Assembly (NCBI GenBank): GCA_003576535.1
Contig: QXCQ01000263.1
Coordinates: forward strand, 1 to 64,000
Length of the DNA stretch: 64,000 nt
Direction: 5' to 3'
Source: Nakamurella silvestris
Lineage (GTDB): Bacteria; Actinomycetota; Actinomycetes; Mycobacteriales; Nakamurellaceae
Below are positions 43,338 through 54,044 of this stretch, piece by piece; position 1 is the first letter of the stretch; each line of letters starts with the position of its first letter. The translations under genes and the position numbers were made by a program. The notes beneath the pieces are model-generated. The model did no database searches, had not been told where the DNA came from, and saw only the letters and a list, made by a program, of their open reading frames with translations.

Positions 43338-44269
43338 ACCCCGCGCTGAGGATCCTCCGACCCGGCCCGTTGACCACCGTCCAGGATCTGGGGCGGGCGG
43401 GTCTGGGGTCCCTCGGAGTCTCCCGTTCGGGGGCGGCGGACCGGGGCGCGCTGCGTGCCGCGAATCGTCTGGTGGGCAACACCGGGTGCTGCGCCGCCCT
43501 GGAAACCACCCTGGGTGGGCTGGCCCTGCGGGCCTGCGGTGATCTTCGGATGGCCGTGACCGGCCCGCCGGTACCGCTGACGGTCACCGGGCCGGACGGG
43601 TCCACCGACGGGCCTTTGACCGTGCCGACCGGGACCACCTTCGACCTCGCCGACGGGGCGCAACTGCGGATGGGCAGGCCGACCCGGGGCCTGCGGAACT
43701 ACCTCGCCGTGTGCGGGGGGATCGATGTCCTTCCGGTCCTGGGAAGCCGATCCCGGGACCTGCTGTCAGGACTGGGCCCGGAGCCGGTGCAGGTCGGCGA
43801 CGAACTGCCGGTCGGCACCGGCGGGGGCGTCGATCCGGTCAGGGACGCCGAGCCGACAACCGGGCCGATCCACGGTGCCGACCCGATCCGCCTGAACCTG
43901 ATCCTCGGTCCACGTCAGGACCTGTTCACCGGCTCTGCCCTGGACCTGCTGTTCGGCCAGGTCTGGACGGTCACCCCGGCGTCTAACCGGATCGGCCTGC
44001 GTCTGTCCGGCGCACAACCGCTGGAGCGGCTCGACCAGGCAGAACGGCCGAGTGAGCCGATGGTCCCGGGTGCGGTGCAGGTGCCGACCTCCGGGCAGCC
44101 GGTGATCTTCGGACCGGACCACCCCGCGTCGGGTGGGTACCCGGTCATCGGTGTGCTGACCGTTGCCGCCCAGGACCTGGCCGGACAGGCCCGCCCGGGC
44201 GACGCGGTGGTCTTCACGTCGATCGGAACCGACGCCACCACTATTCCGGTGCGGCCGACTTCCGCTTGA
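43334..44269 (+). CDS. pxpC: 5-oxoprolinase subunit C (KipA/biotin-dependent carboxylase-like)
   Basis: 311 residues, allophanate-hydrolase subunit 2 family. Characteristic segments: RPGPLTTVQDLGRAGLGSLGVSRSGAAD, GLRNYLAVCGGIDVLPVLGSRSRD and VTPASNRIGLRLSG (quoted in parts). Last gene of pxpABC. Its 3' end overlaps the convergent trmB gene by 29 bp, so the last nine codons of each are antisense to each other. Confidence 0.92.
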   Translation: MNPALRILRPGPLTTVQDLGRAGLGSLGVSRSGAADRGALRAANRLVGNTGCCAALETTLGGLALRACGDLRMAVTGPPVPLTVTGPDGSTDGPLTVPTGTTFDLADGAQLRMGRPTRGLRNYLAVCGGIDVLPVLGSRSRDLLSGLGPEPVQVGDELPVGTGGGVDPVRDAEPTTGPIHGADPIRLNLILGPRQDLFTGSALDLLFGQVWTVTPASNRIGLRLSGAQPLERLDQAERPSEPMVPGAVQVPTSGQPVIFGPDHPASGGYPVIGVLTVAAQDLAGQARPGDAVVFTSIGTDATTIPVRPTSA

Positions 44270-45101
44270 CGAATTCCAGGTCGAAGATCTCGCGCCCGGC
44301 GGTGATCCCGCGTCGTTCGAAGCGGGTCTTCGGCCGGAAATCCGGACGGGGGGCCCAGCCGGTGTGCACGTTCTTCAGCGACGGCGAGCTGGAGCAGACG
44401 GCGAGCATCTGCTCCGCGTAGTGCTCCCAGTCGGTGCCGAGGCGGAAGATGCCACCCTTCTTCAACCGGGAGGCGACCAGTTCGACGAACTCCGGGTTGA
44501 CCAGGCGCCGCTTGAGGTGACGGGCCTTGGGCCACGGGTCAGGGAAGAACAGCCAGACCTCGCTGAGGGACTTCTCCGGGATCAGGGCCGTCAGGATCTC
44601 GACGGCGTCACCGCGCATGACCCGCACGTTCTCGACCCCGGCCTTCTCCAGGTGGTGGAAGGTCTGGGCGACACCGGGCTTGTAGACCTCCACGGCCAGC
44701 AGGTTGACATCGGGTCGGTTCGCGGCCATGGCCGCGGTGGATTCGCCCATCCCTGACCCGATCTCCAGGACCAACGGTGCCTCCCGGCCGAAGACGGCGG
44801 TGGCGTCGAAGGGTTCGATGCTGCCCAGGTCGGCCGGTTCCACACTCACGTCCCACTCGGCGGCGTGGGCGTCCCACGCCCGTCGCTGCACCGGGTTCAG
44901 CCGTCCGCCGCGTGGATGGAAGCTGACCACCCGGCGGAAGTGCTGCGGCAGACCGTCGTTGTGCTCGACGAGGGCGGGGATCCGGCTGTCGGCCGGGCCC
45001 GTCGCGGACTCCCCGGACTTGGGCAGCGGCGATTCCGGGGCCTGGTAGGCGGCCTTCACCGGGAGGTCGTCAGGGGTCACGGGCGGATTCGTTTCGGACA
45101 C
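44241..45101 (-). CDS. trmB: tRNA (guanine-N7)-methyltransferase
   Basis: 286 residues. Makes m7G at position 46 of the tRNA variable loop using SAM. Motif I is LVLEIGSGMGES, and the family hallmark FFPDPWPKARHLKRRLV is intact, as is LGTDWEHYAEQM. The frame opens far upstream; GTG at 45101 gives an N-terminal tail of about 70 residues (ETNPPVTPDDLPVK...), longer than in E. coli but usual for actinobacteria. No strong ribosome site is seen, so the exact start is uncertain. Overlaps pxpC tail to tail by 29 bp. Confidence 0.9.
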   Translation of the reverse strand: MSETNPPVTPDDLPVKAAYQAPESPLPKSGESATGPADSRIPALVEHNDGLPQHFRRVVSFHPRGGRLNPVQRRAWDAHAAEWDVSVEPADLGSIEPFDATAVFGREAPLVLEIGSGMGESTAAMAANRPDVNLLAVEVYKPGVAQTFHHLEKAGVENVRVMRGDAVEILTALIPEKSLSEVWLFFPDPWPKARHLKRRLVNPEFVELVASRLKKGGIFRLGTDWEHYAEQMLAVCSSSPSLKNVHTGWAPRPDFRPKTRFERRGITAGREIFDLEFVKRKSAAPE

Positions 45102-45205
45102 GGCCGCAACCGTACGACGGATCCGGGTCCGGATTCGAATCGGCCGGACCTGGTGGCCCGGCCGTGCGCAGGGTCGGCGGCACCGGCGCCCGGCTTCGGG
45201 AAACC

Positions 45206-45249
45206 AAAAAGCCGGGTGCGCCGGTCGAGGAACGACCGGCGCACCCGGC
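45206..45249 (-). terminator. Rho-independent terminator of the ABC-2 operon
   Basis: Perfect 17-bp stem (45211-45227 with 45233-45249), 5-base loop, followed on the minus strand by a run of five T. It lies 35 bp past the permease stop. This is the only intrinsic terminator in the window with a clear T tract. Confidence 0.9.
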
Positions 45250-45283
45250 GAGGAACACACCAGGGCGAGCCTGGTGGAGCGGA

Positions 45284-46039
45284 TCAGGCGTCGCGACGCT
45301 TGAGGACCACCAGGGCGATGATCCACAGGACCAATGCGGTGAGGGCGAAGACCACCAGACCCTGCCACCAGTTCGGGGCGGAGGTGCTGACGAGGTCCTC
45401 ACCTTCGATCTGCGGGTTGGCGGCCTGGGTGAACCGGGAGCCGGCCGAGAACGGCAGCCACTCGGAGATGTTGCGGCCGGTCTTGCCGAAGGCGCCGATG
45501 ATCGACTCGACCAGCAGCGGCCAGAGCAGCAGGATCGCGATGGCCCCGGCGGACTGTCGGACGAGGGTGCCCACCGCGACGGCGATCACCGCAGCGAGGG
45601 CGAAGATGACGGTGTTGCCCAGCAGGACGCGCCAGTCGCCGCTGGTGCTGATGTCCATCTGGCCGTTGTGGTTGCCGCCGATGGTCAGGACCAGGTAGTA
45701 GGCGATGATCGAGGTGATCAGTCCCATGACGGCCGAGATGAGGGCCACCACGATGGTTTTCGCGGCCAGCACGGAACCACGCTTCGGTACCGCGAGGACC
45801 GAGTTCCGGATCGTGCCGAACCGGTACTCGGTGGTGATCGCCAGGGCGGCCATGACCATCGCGACCATCATGCCGAGATTGGCCCAGAACTGGCTGTTGC
45901 TCAGGGTGATGGAGGAGTCGCTGGCGGTCGCACCGAAGAGGATGGACACACCGACGCCGATGATCAGGATCAGCGCCACACACCAGTACGGGGACCGGGT
46001 GGAGAACAGTTTGATGCGTTCGACATTGAGCAGGGTCAT
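45284..46039 (-). CDS. ABC-2 type transporter permease
   Basis: 251 residues with six hydrophobic helices. The N-terminus VERIKLFSTRSPYWCVALIL and the AMP-like TTEYRFGTIRNSVLAVP loop are typical of ABC-2 permeases that accompany BcrA-like ATPases. The protein ends in LVVLKRRDA. It is 2 bp after the ATPase gene. Such pairs export peptides, lipids or antibiotics; the substrate cannot be read. An RNA terminator follows directly. Confidence 0.88.
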   Translation of the reverse strand: MTLLNVERIKLFSTRSPYWCVALILIIGVGVSILFGATASDSSITLSNSQFWANLGMMVAMVMAALAITTEYRFGTIRNSVLAVPKRGSVLAAKTIVVALISAVMGLITSIIAYYLVLTIGGNHNGQMDISTSGDWRVLLGNTVIFALAAVIAVAVGTLVRQSAGAIAILLLWPLLVESIIGAFGKTGRNISEWLPFSAGSRFTQAANPQIEGEDLVSTSAPNWWQGLVVFALTALVLWIIALVVLKRRDA

Positions 46040-46041
46040 GA

Positions 46042-47013
46042 TCAGTTCTGGCCCTTCGTGAGCGTGTTGGGTCCGGCGAACGGGTCCGCCCCGGGGGCCA
46101 GGGCGGCGGTCGGGTTGCGGTCGCCGTACTCCAGCGAGTCACCGGTGAGTTTGATGAAGGCCTCCTCGAGGGAGCCCGACTGGCCGGACAGTTCGTGCAG
46201 GGTCAGACCGGCAGCCCCGGCGATGTCGCCGACCTGCTCGATCGGCGCATCACTGACGGACAGGTACCCGTCCTGGTCGGTGAAGGCGATGCGCTGGTCG
46301 ACCAGCAGCTGACGCAGCTGCGGCAGCTGGGGGGAGCGGACCCGCACGGTCGAGGCGGTGGCGTTGGCGATGAAGTCCACCGTCGAGGAGTTCGAGATCA
46401 GGTGGCCCTTGCCGATGACCACGAGATGATCGGCGGTGACGGCCATCTCGCTGAGCAGGTGGCTGGAGACCAGAACGGTCCGGCCCTCGGCCGCCAGGCT
46501 CTTCATGAACTGACGGATCCAGAGGATGCCCTCGGGGTCGAGGCCGTTCACCGGCTCGTCGAACAGCAGGATGCCGGGATCGCCGAGCAGGGCGCCGGCC
46601 AGGCCGAGGCGCTGCTTCATGCCGAGGGAGAACTTTCCGGCGGCGCGGTCGCCCACACCTTCCAGGCCGACGACGCGCAGTACCTCGGTCACCCGGGAGG
46701 CCGGGATGCCGTTGGAGGCGGCCATCCAGCGCAGGTGGGACTTGGCCGACCGGTTCGGGTGGATCCAGTTGGCATCGAGCAGGGCACCCACCTTCGTCAG
46801 CGGTTTGCTGATCTCCTCGTAGGGGATGCCGTTGATCAGGGCCTTGCCCTTGGTCGGGCGGTCCAGGCCCAGGATCATCCGCATCGTCGTCGACTTGCCG
46901 GCCCCGTTCGGGCCGAGGAATCCGGTGACGGTTCCCGGGGCCACCGCGAAGGACAGATCATTCACCGCCAGCGTGGAGCCGTAGGCCTTGGAAAGGCCGA
47001 TCGCCTCGATCAT
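46042..47013 (-). CDS. ABC-2 type transporter ATPase
   Basis: 323 residues. Walker A GPNGAGKST, signature FSLGMKQRLGLAGALL, Walker B ILLFDEPVNGLDPEG and switch His in VSSHLLSEM. The C-terminal about 100 residues are the extra domain of BcrA/DrrA-type ATPases. ATG at 47013 is preceded by AAGGTG; longer frames continue into the intergenic region. First gene of a two-gene export operon. Confidence 0.9.
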   Translation of the reverse strand: MIEAIGLSKAYGSTLAVNDLSFAVAPGTVTGFLGPNGAGKSTTMRMILGLDRPTKGKALINGIPYEEISKPLTKVGALLDANWIHPNRSAKSHLRWMAASNGIPASRVTEVLRVVGLEGVGDRAAGKFSLGMKQRLGLAGALLGDPGILLFDEPVNGLDPEGILWIRQFMKSLAAEGRTVLVSSHLLSEMAVTADHLVVIGKGHLISNSSTVDFIANATASTVRVRSPQLPQLRQLLVDQRIAFTDQDGYLSVSDAPIEQVGDIAGAAGLTLHELSGQSGSLEEAFIKLTGDSLEYGDRNPTAALAPGADPFAGPNTLTKGQN

Positions 47014-47376
47014 GAGCGCACCTTGTCTGTTCGATTGGTCATTCGTTTTCCCTCCCTGCCGGCCCGGAGTGTCCCCACCCGGCGGCAGACGGACGATTCT
47101 TCGTTGTCCGTGGACCATCTTGTCTGACATCGGCCGAGGTCGCATCCATCCTGGGGTGCGTTTCGGGTCATCCTTTCGTCTCACACCGACCGGCGCGATG
47201 TCATCCCCGCAGGCAGCAGCCCGCCGGCCGGGGGTAACCCTGATCTTTCCCTGATCCGCCCAGGTCGCGACGTATGCGCCGGCATGTTTCCGGTGTCGAC
47301 ACGCCCAGCCCCCGCGCACCGGCGGGTCGGCCGAAAATGGCGGGCGTGACCACGGATGCCGTCATAGGCTGGTCGG
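47014..47376. other. Divergent promoter region between ABC-2 exporter and tldD
   Basis: 363 bp with no credible gene. A small hairpin ACGGAC...GTCCGT spans 47089-47111. I see no other strong structure. Confidence 0.4.
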
Positions 47377-48935
<1,559 letters not shown>

Positions 48936-48939
<4 letters not shown>

Positions 48940-50324
48940 CCGGTCGACCGACCACCCCGCAGCAGATCGTCGAGCGGGCCCTGGCGGCCTCGACCGTGGA
49001 CGGGGCGGTGGTGCTCGTCACCGCCAACAGCACCGCCAATGTGCGCTGGGCCAACAACACCGTCACCACCAGCGGTGTGTCGGAATCCCTGAGCTGGTCG
49101 GTGACCTCGATCGTCGGCACGTCGGCCGGCACCGTCACCTCGACCTCCACCGATCCGGCGGACATCGAGGCGGTGGTCCGCGCCTCCGAACAGGCCGCGC
49201 GGGACGCCGGCCCGGCCCAGGACGCGATGCCGCTGATCACCCCGACCGAGTCCGCCCCGGGTGTTTCCTACGACGAACCGCCGGTCGGCACCGACTTCTC
49301 CGTCTACGCGCGGCTGCTCCCGGGACTGGGCGAGGCCTTCGACGGTGCCCGTTCGGCGGACCGCATCCTCTACGGGTTCGCCCGGCACGAGTCGGCCACC
49401 GTGTACCTGGGCTCCTCCACGGGTCTGCGGCTGCGCTGGGTGCAGCCGACCGGCACGGTCGAGGTGAACGCGAAATCGGCCGATCTGGCCCGTTCCTCCT
49501 GGGCCGGCACCTCCACCGCCGATTTCACCGACGTCGACCTGGCCGCGATGGCCGACTCCCTGGGGGTGCGGTTGGGCTGGGCCGAGCGCCGGATCGATCT
49601 GGCCCCGGGGCGGTACGACACCGTCCTGCCGCCCACCTCGGTGGCCGACCTGATGATCTACCTCGGCTGGTCCGCGGGGGGCCGGGCCGCCCACGAGGGC
49701 CGTTCGCCGTTCTCCGCCGGCAGTGGGACGCGGTTGGGGGAACGGCTGACCGACCGCGGACTCAGCCTGTTCTCCGACCCGACAACGCCGATGATCGAGG
49801 CCGCGCCGTTCGTCATCGCCGCGGAATCCTCCGACGAGGTGAGCGTCTTCGACAACGGGGCCCCGATCGGACGGGCGGAGCTGATCACCGACGGGGTGAT
49901 CTCCGGGTTGATCCACACCAGGGCCTCCGCCGCAGCCTTCGGCGACCCGTACCGACCGATCACCGACAACCTGGTGCTGACCGGCGGGGACGAGTCGAAG
50001 ACCACCGCCGACCTGGTCGCAGGGGTCGAGCGCGGTCTGCTCGTCACCTCGCTCTGGTACATCCGTGAGGTGGATCCGATCACCCTGCTGTTGACCGGGC
50101 TGACCAGGGACGGGGTCTACCTGATCGAGAACGGCGAGGTCAGCGGGGTGGTGAACAACTTCAGGTTCAACATGTCCCCGCTGGACGTGGTTCGTCAGGC
50201 CGCGGAGGTGGCCCGGTCCGAGCGGGCGCTGTCCCGGGAGTGGTCGGACTGGTTCACCCGGTCCGTCATGCCCGCGATGCGGGTGGAGGGCTTCAACATG
50301 TCCTCGGTCTCCCAGGCCCTGTAG
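48936..50324 (+). CDS. tldE: TldE/PmbA-type metalloprotease partner subunit
   Basis: 462 residues, PmbA/TldE family. It shares the TldD fold but lacks HExxxH, as expected for the non-catalytic partner. Segments: NVRWANNTVTTSGVSESLSW at the start, GRYDTVLPPTSVADLMIYL in the middle (in parts), GGDESKTTADLVAGVERGLLVTSLWY and the C-terminal NNFRFNMSPLDVV. Overlap with tldD implies a fixed subunit ratio. No precursor peptide gene is adjacent; the substrate in this organism is unknown. Confidence 0.9.
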
Positions 50325-50350
50325 CGCTCCGGGGCCGACAAGCCCCCTCT

Positions 50351-50420
50351 GTTCCCGCGCACGTTCTTGCTCCTCGCGCACGTAACTACGTGCGCGAGCA
50401 CGAAAAGCGTGCGCGGGAAC
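50351..50420. terminator. Long palindrome (family 2) after tldE
   Basis: Outer arms GTTCCCGCGCACG / CGTGCGCGGGAAC and inner CGCGCACGTA / TACGTGCGCG. It shares the outer 13 bases with the elements at 30006-30073 and 52936-53005 while the inner arms differ. It starts 26 bp past the tldE stop. Confidence 0.75.
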
Positions 50421-50764
50421 GATGGGGTCGTCGCCCCCAGCGGCGGCCGGGAGAATGATTCGAACAAATGCTGAATGGATCAAGCGGCCCGTACTACCTT
50501 TTGTTCAATGGATTAAAAATCTCAGTCAATTAATAGGTTTCCGCGGGGGTGGCCGTCGGCACGGCCGAATGACCGCCGGCAGGGACGTGGCAGGAGCCCT
50601 GTGGTGACGGCTCCGGGGATCTTCACACCGCACCTCCCGGGGTTCACACCGGGGCCCTGACCGGCCCGGACATTCCCCGAGATCCCCGTGAACTGGCCTT
50701 TTTGGTGTGTGGTCACCCTCGGACGCCGCGACCGGTGACCCGGAATGTTGTATCAACACCCGAC

Positions 50765-50780
50765 TGTGACGTGGGTCACT
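50765..50780. promoter_or_regulatory. CRP/GlxR-like site upstream of PEPCK
   Basis: TGTGACGTGGGTCACT fits the actinobacterial cAMP-receptor consensus TGTGA-N6-TCACA except for the last base. It is about 215 bp before the PEPCK start. Control of gluconeogenesis by a cAMP-binding regulator is established in related bacteria; binding here is inferred. Confidence 0.55.
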
Positions 50781-50993
50781 GTTAAACGCACACCTCATAA
50801 CACCCTCGAACGAAATTCAACAGAGGGAGTGCGGGATCACAATTCTGAATCGATCTCTTTCACGATTCTGTGGCGTGAACCTGGGGTCGTTCGACTCCAT
50901 TCCGTCCTAGCCTGAAAAGCAATCACTTTCCAGCTCGGCCGGGAAATGGCCATCGTGCCTCCCATCCGCGACCAGTAGAGGAGTTCGTTCAAG

Positions 50994-52892
50994 GTGACTT
51001 CCGTCGTCGACAAGACCACCAGCAACGGCAGAGCGAATGCTGCAGCTTCGGGCCGCATTGCCAAGGCCTTCGTGCCGGCCCCGGTCTTCACCCAGGCCGG
51101 CTCCACGGGACAGACCACCAACGCGCGCCTGTCCACGTGGGTGGATGCCGTGGCCAAACTGACCCAGCCGGACCGGGTGGTCTGGGTGGACGGCTCGGAC
51201 GCCGAGTACACCGGGCTCACCGACCAGCTGGTCGAGGCCGGAACCTTCACCCGGCTGACCGCCCGGCCCAACTCCTTCGCCTGCGCCTCCGACCCGACCG
51301 ATGTGGCCCGGGTGGAGGACCGCACCTTCATCTGCTCCCAGGACCAGCGTGACGCCGGGCCCACCAACAACTGGAAACACCCGGACGAGATGAAGGAGAT
51401 CCTCAACGATCTCTACGCCGGCTGCATGCGCGGCCGCACCATGTACGTCGTGCCCTTCTGCATGGGCCCCCTCGACGCCGAGGACCCCAAACTCGGCGTG
51501 GAGATCACCGACTCGGAGTACGTCGTCGTGTCGATGCGGGTGATGACCAGGGTCGGCACACCGGCCCTGAAGCTGATCGAGGAGCGGGACACCTTCGTCC
51601 AGGCCCTCCACTCGGTGGGTGCGCCGCTGGCCCCGGGTCAGCAGGACGTCGCCTGGCCCTGCAACACCACCAAGTACATCGTCCAGTTCCCGGAGGAGCG
51701 GGCCATCTGGTCCTTCGGCTCCGGGTACGGCGGCAACGCCCTCCTGGGCAAGAAGTGTTTCTCGCTGCGGATCGCCTCGGCGATGGCCCGGGACGAGGGC
51801 TGGCTCGCCGAGCACATGCTGATCATGAAGCTCACCAGCCCGCAGGGCTCGGTGAAGTACATCGCCGCTGCCTTCCCCAGCGCCTGCGGCAAGACCAACC
51901 TGGCGATGCTGGAACCCACGATCCCCGGGTGGAAGGTCGAGACCCTCGGCGACGACATCGCCTGGATGCGGTTCGGCGAGGACGGCCGCCTGTACGCCAC
52001 CAACCCGGAGTTCGGGCTGTTCGGCGTCGCCCCCGGCACCGGCTGGAGCACCAACCCCAACGCCATGCGCACCATCGACCAGGGCAATTCGGTGTTCACC
52101 AACGTCGCGCTGACCGACGACGGCGACATCTGGTGGGAGGGGATGACGGACGAGAAGCCCGCCCACCTCATCGACTGGCTCGGCAACGACTGGACCCCGG
52201 AGTCGACCACCCCGGCCGCTCACCCCAACTCCCGGTTCTGCACCCCGATCACCCAGTGCCCGATCATCGCCGACGAGTACTTCCAGCCCACCGGTGTGCC
52301 GATCTCGGCGATCGTCTTCGGCGGCCGTCGCAAGACCACGATCCCGCTGGTCTCCCAGGCGCGGGACTGGAACCACGGTGTGTTCATGGGGGCGACCCTG
52401 TCCTCGGAGACCACGGCGGCGGCCACCGGCGCGGTCGGCGTCGTCCGCCGCGACCCGATGGCGATGCTGCCCTTCCTCGGGTACGACGCGGGGGACTACT
52501 TCGCCCACTGGCTGTCGCTGGGCGAGCGGGTCGACGCGGAGAAGCTGCCGCAGGTCTTCTACGTCAACTGGTTCCGCCGGGATGCCGACGGCGGGTTCCT
52601 GTGGCCGGGATTCGGGGAGAACTCCCGGGTGCTGAAGTGGATCGTCGAGCGCCTCGACGGCACCGCCGGTGCGCGGGAGACCGCCCTCGGCCTGGTACCT
52701 GAGGAGGGCGCCGTGGACATCGCGGGCCTTGACCTGACGGCCGAGCAGCTCGAAGCGGCGCTGAATGTCTCGGCGGAGGAACTGCGCGCTGAGATCCCGT
52801 TGATCGAGGAGTGGTTCGCCAAGCTGGGGCCGAGTGTCCCGACGGCACTGCACACCGAGCTCGCCGGGCTCGTCACCCGGCTGAAGGGCTGA
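50994..52892 (+). CDS. pckG: Phosphoenolpyruvate carboxykinase (GTP)
   Basis: 632 residues. Interconverts oxaloacetate plus GTP with phosphoenolpyruvate plus CO2, the entry to gluconeogenesis or an anaplerotic route. The GTP-type active-site loop is [13 protein letters not shown] (Cys298), with [22 protein letters not shown] and [10 protein letters not shown] also conserved. RBS GAGGAG lies 11 bases before the GTG start. The gene has a long upstream region with a CRP-like site. With GlpX in this window it provides two key gluconeogenic steps. Confidence 0.96.
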   Translation: MTSVVDKTTSNGRANAAASGRIAKAFVPAPVFTQAGSTGQTTNARLSTWVDAVAKLTQPDRVVWVDGSDAEYTGLTDQLVEAGTFTRLTARPNSFACASDPTDVARVEDRTFICSQDQRDAGPTNNWKHPDEMKEILNDLYAGCMRGRTMYVVPFCMGPLDAEDPKLGVEITDSEYVVVSMRVMTRVGTPALKLIEERDTFVQALHSVGAPLAPGQQDVAWPCNTTKYIVQFPEERAIWSFGSGYGGNALLGKKCFSLRIASAMARDEGWLAEHMLIMKLTSPQGSVKYIAAAFPSACGKTNLAMLEPTIPGWKVETLGDDIAWMRFGEDGRLYATNPEFGLFGVAPGTGWSTNPNAMRTIDQGNSVFTNVALTDDGDIWWEGMTDEKPAHLIDWLGNDWTPESTTPAAHPNSRFCTPITQCPIIADEYFQPTGVPISAIVFGGRRKTTIPLVSQARDWNHGVFMGATLSSETTAAATGAVGVVRRDPMAMLPFLGYDAGDYFAHWLSLGERVDAEKLPQVFYVNWFRRDADGGFLWPGFGENSRVLKWIVERLDGTAGARETALGLVPEEGAVDIAGLDLTAEQLEAALNVSAEELRAEIPLIEEWFAKLGPSVPTALHTELAGLVTRLKG

Positions 52893-52935
52893 GCTCTCCC
52901 TGAAGGATCCCGGCCGGCACCGGGCTGACCCCCTT

Positions 52936-53005
52936 GTTCCCGCGCACCGTACCCGGTTCCGCGCACCCTGCAGAGTGCGCGGAACCCCACACGGTGCGCG
53001 GGAAC
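52936..53005. terminator. Long palindrome (family 2) between PEPCK and CoxG
   Basis: Arms GTTCCCGCGCACCGT / ACGGTGCGCGGGAAC and GGTTCCGCGCAC / GTGCGCGGAACC with a short loop CCTGCAGA. Flanking CCCCC and GGGGGG runs extend the stem. It fills the gap between two convergent genes and can terminate both. Confidence 0.8.
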
Positions 53006-53014
53006 AGGGGGGTT

Positions 53015-53746
53015 TTACTTCCTGAGCTTGCGGATCACCAGGATCGCGACCACGATGCCGGCGATGATCGGGCCGTACTGCTTCGCCGCGGGCGCGGCGG
53101 CCGGGCCGAGGACGTCGACCGGCTGGTTCGTCGGCACCCGGCGCGGGGTGTGGTCCGGGGCGGCGTGACGCGGGGCAGAAACCGCAGGAGCAACGGCGGG
53201 CGCGGCAGCGACCTCGGCCTCCAGCACCGCCTCCGCCTCCAAGGCGGCGGCCACCTCGTCCGGGTTGGAGGACTCGACGAGGGCGAAGCCGCCGGCGGGT
53301 TTCCCGGCCAGTTTCTCCGCGATCGCGTTGGCGAATTCACTGATCAGTTTGTTGCCCACCTCGACCATGATCGGCCGGCCGAATTTCGCCGGTCGCCCGG
53401 TGATCGACAGGGTCGTGACCAGGTCGACCGTGGTTTTGTTCGGCGCGGTGGCGGTGGCCGTGGCCGTGACGAGCATGGCCGCGTTGGAGGCCGAACGGGT
53501 CGCATTGCCGGTGGCTTCGATGACGGCGCGATGGGCTCGATCATCACGTTCCACGACTGTGGCCTTACCGTGATAGGTCAACGGGAGCGGTCCGAGCTTG
53601 ATCGTCGACGATCCGGAGAAATCGTTCCCGTTGGCCGAGTCCAGTGTCGTACCCGGAAAGCAGGTGGAGACGAGTTCCCAGTCCAACAGAGCAGGCCAGG
53701 CCTTGTCGATCCCGACGGGCAGGGTAAATCGGTGCTCGAGTTCCAC
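53015..53746 (-). CDS. Membrane-anchored CoxG/SRPBCC-family protein
   Basis: 243 residues. The first about 145 are a CoxG-type SRPBCC lipid- or cofactor-binding domain (FTLPVGIDKAWPALLDWELVSTCFPG and LVTTLSITGRPAKFG, in parts). A Pro/Ala-rich linker of about 60 residues leads to a C-terminal helix, IIAGIVVAILVIRKLRK, which would anchor it to the membrane with the domain in the cytoplasm. GTG start with GGAGG 6 bases ahead. CoxG normally helps mature CO dehydrogenase at the membrane, but no cox structural genes are present; the role here is unknown. Confidence 0.8.
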   Translation of the reverse strand: MELEHRFTLPVGIDKAWPALLDWELVSTCFPGTTLDSANGNDFSGSSTIKLGPLPLTYHGKATVVERDDRAHRAVIEATGNATRSASNAAMLVTATATATAPNKTTVDLVTTLSITGRPAKFGRPIMVEVGNKLISEFANAIAEKLAGKPAGGFALVESSNPDEVAAALEAEAVLEAEVAAAPAVAPAVSAPRHAAPDHTPRRVPTNQPVDVLGPAAAPAAKQYGPIIAGIVVAILVIRKLRK

Positions 53747-54044
53747 GGTTAGCCTCCGGCAGCGGGGTGCATCCAGTTCCCAGGGCTGGGTTGCGCACCT
53801 GATCGCCCCCTAGTTTAGGGGCGAGGGGAGACACCGGGTGCGGCCAACGTCCGTCCGCACCGGATCCGGGTCCCGATCACGCGAAGACATCAGCAGCAAG
53901 CAGCACCGAACAGTGGTCAGGCCACAAGCCGAGACCCCTGGAAATCCTTATCTCCGACAGTCAACCCTCCGACTGTCGGACGTGGTCCACGTCACCCGCC
54001 CACGTGATCCGTGGGACGATCGAATTGAGCCGAGGAGAGTTTCA
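53747..54044. promoter_or_regulatory. Promoter region of the 2-oxoacid dehydrogenase operon with two palindromes
   Basis: Two exact inverted repeats lie side by side: TCCGACAGTC-n8-GACTGTCGGA (53953-53980) and ACGTGG-t-CCACGT (53980-53992), about 90 and 55 bp before the E1 alpha start. They are likely regulator sites; the protein that binds is not identified. Confidence 0.5.

Larger units (their letters stand above)
50325..50993. other. Long leader/intergenic region upstream of PEPCK
   Basis: 669 bp. It contains the family-2 palindrome (50351-50420), a CRP/GlxR-like site (50765-50780), a wider inverted repeat GGTCACC...GGTGACC around 50715-50750 and a less GC-rich promoter-like part at 50780-50940. 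A minus-strand frame at 50837-51406 covers the PEPCK 5' end and is not a gene. Confidence 0.5.

Noticed and set aside
50837-51406. 189-codon minus-strand frame at the PEPCK 5' end
   Set aside because: Overlaps the PEPCK coding start and its promoter; translation is a mirror of PEPCK.
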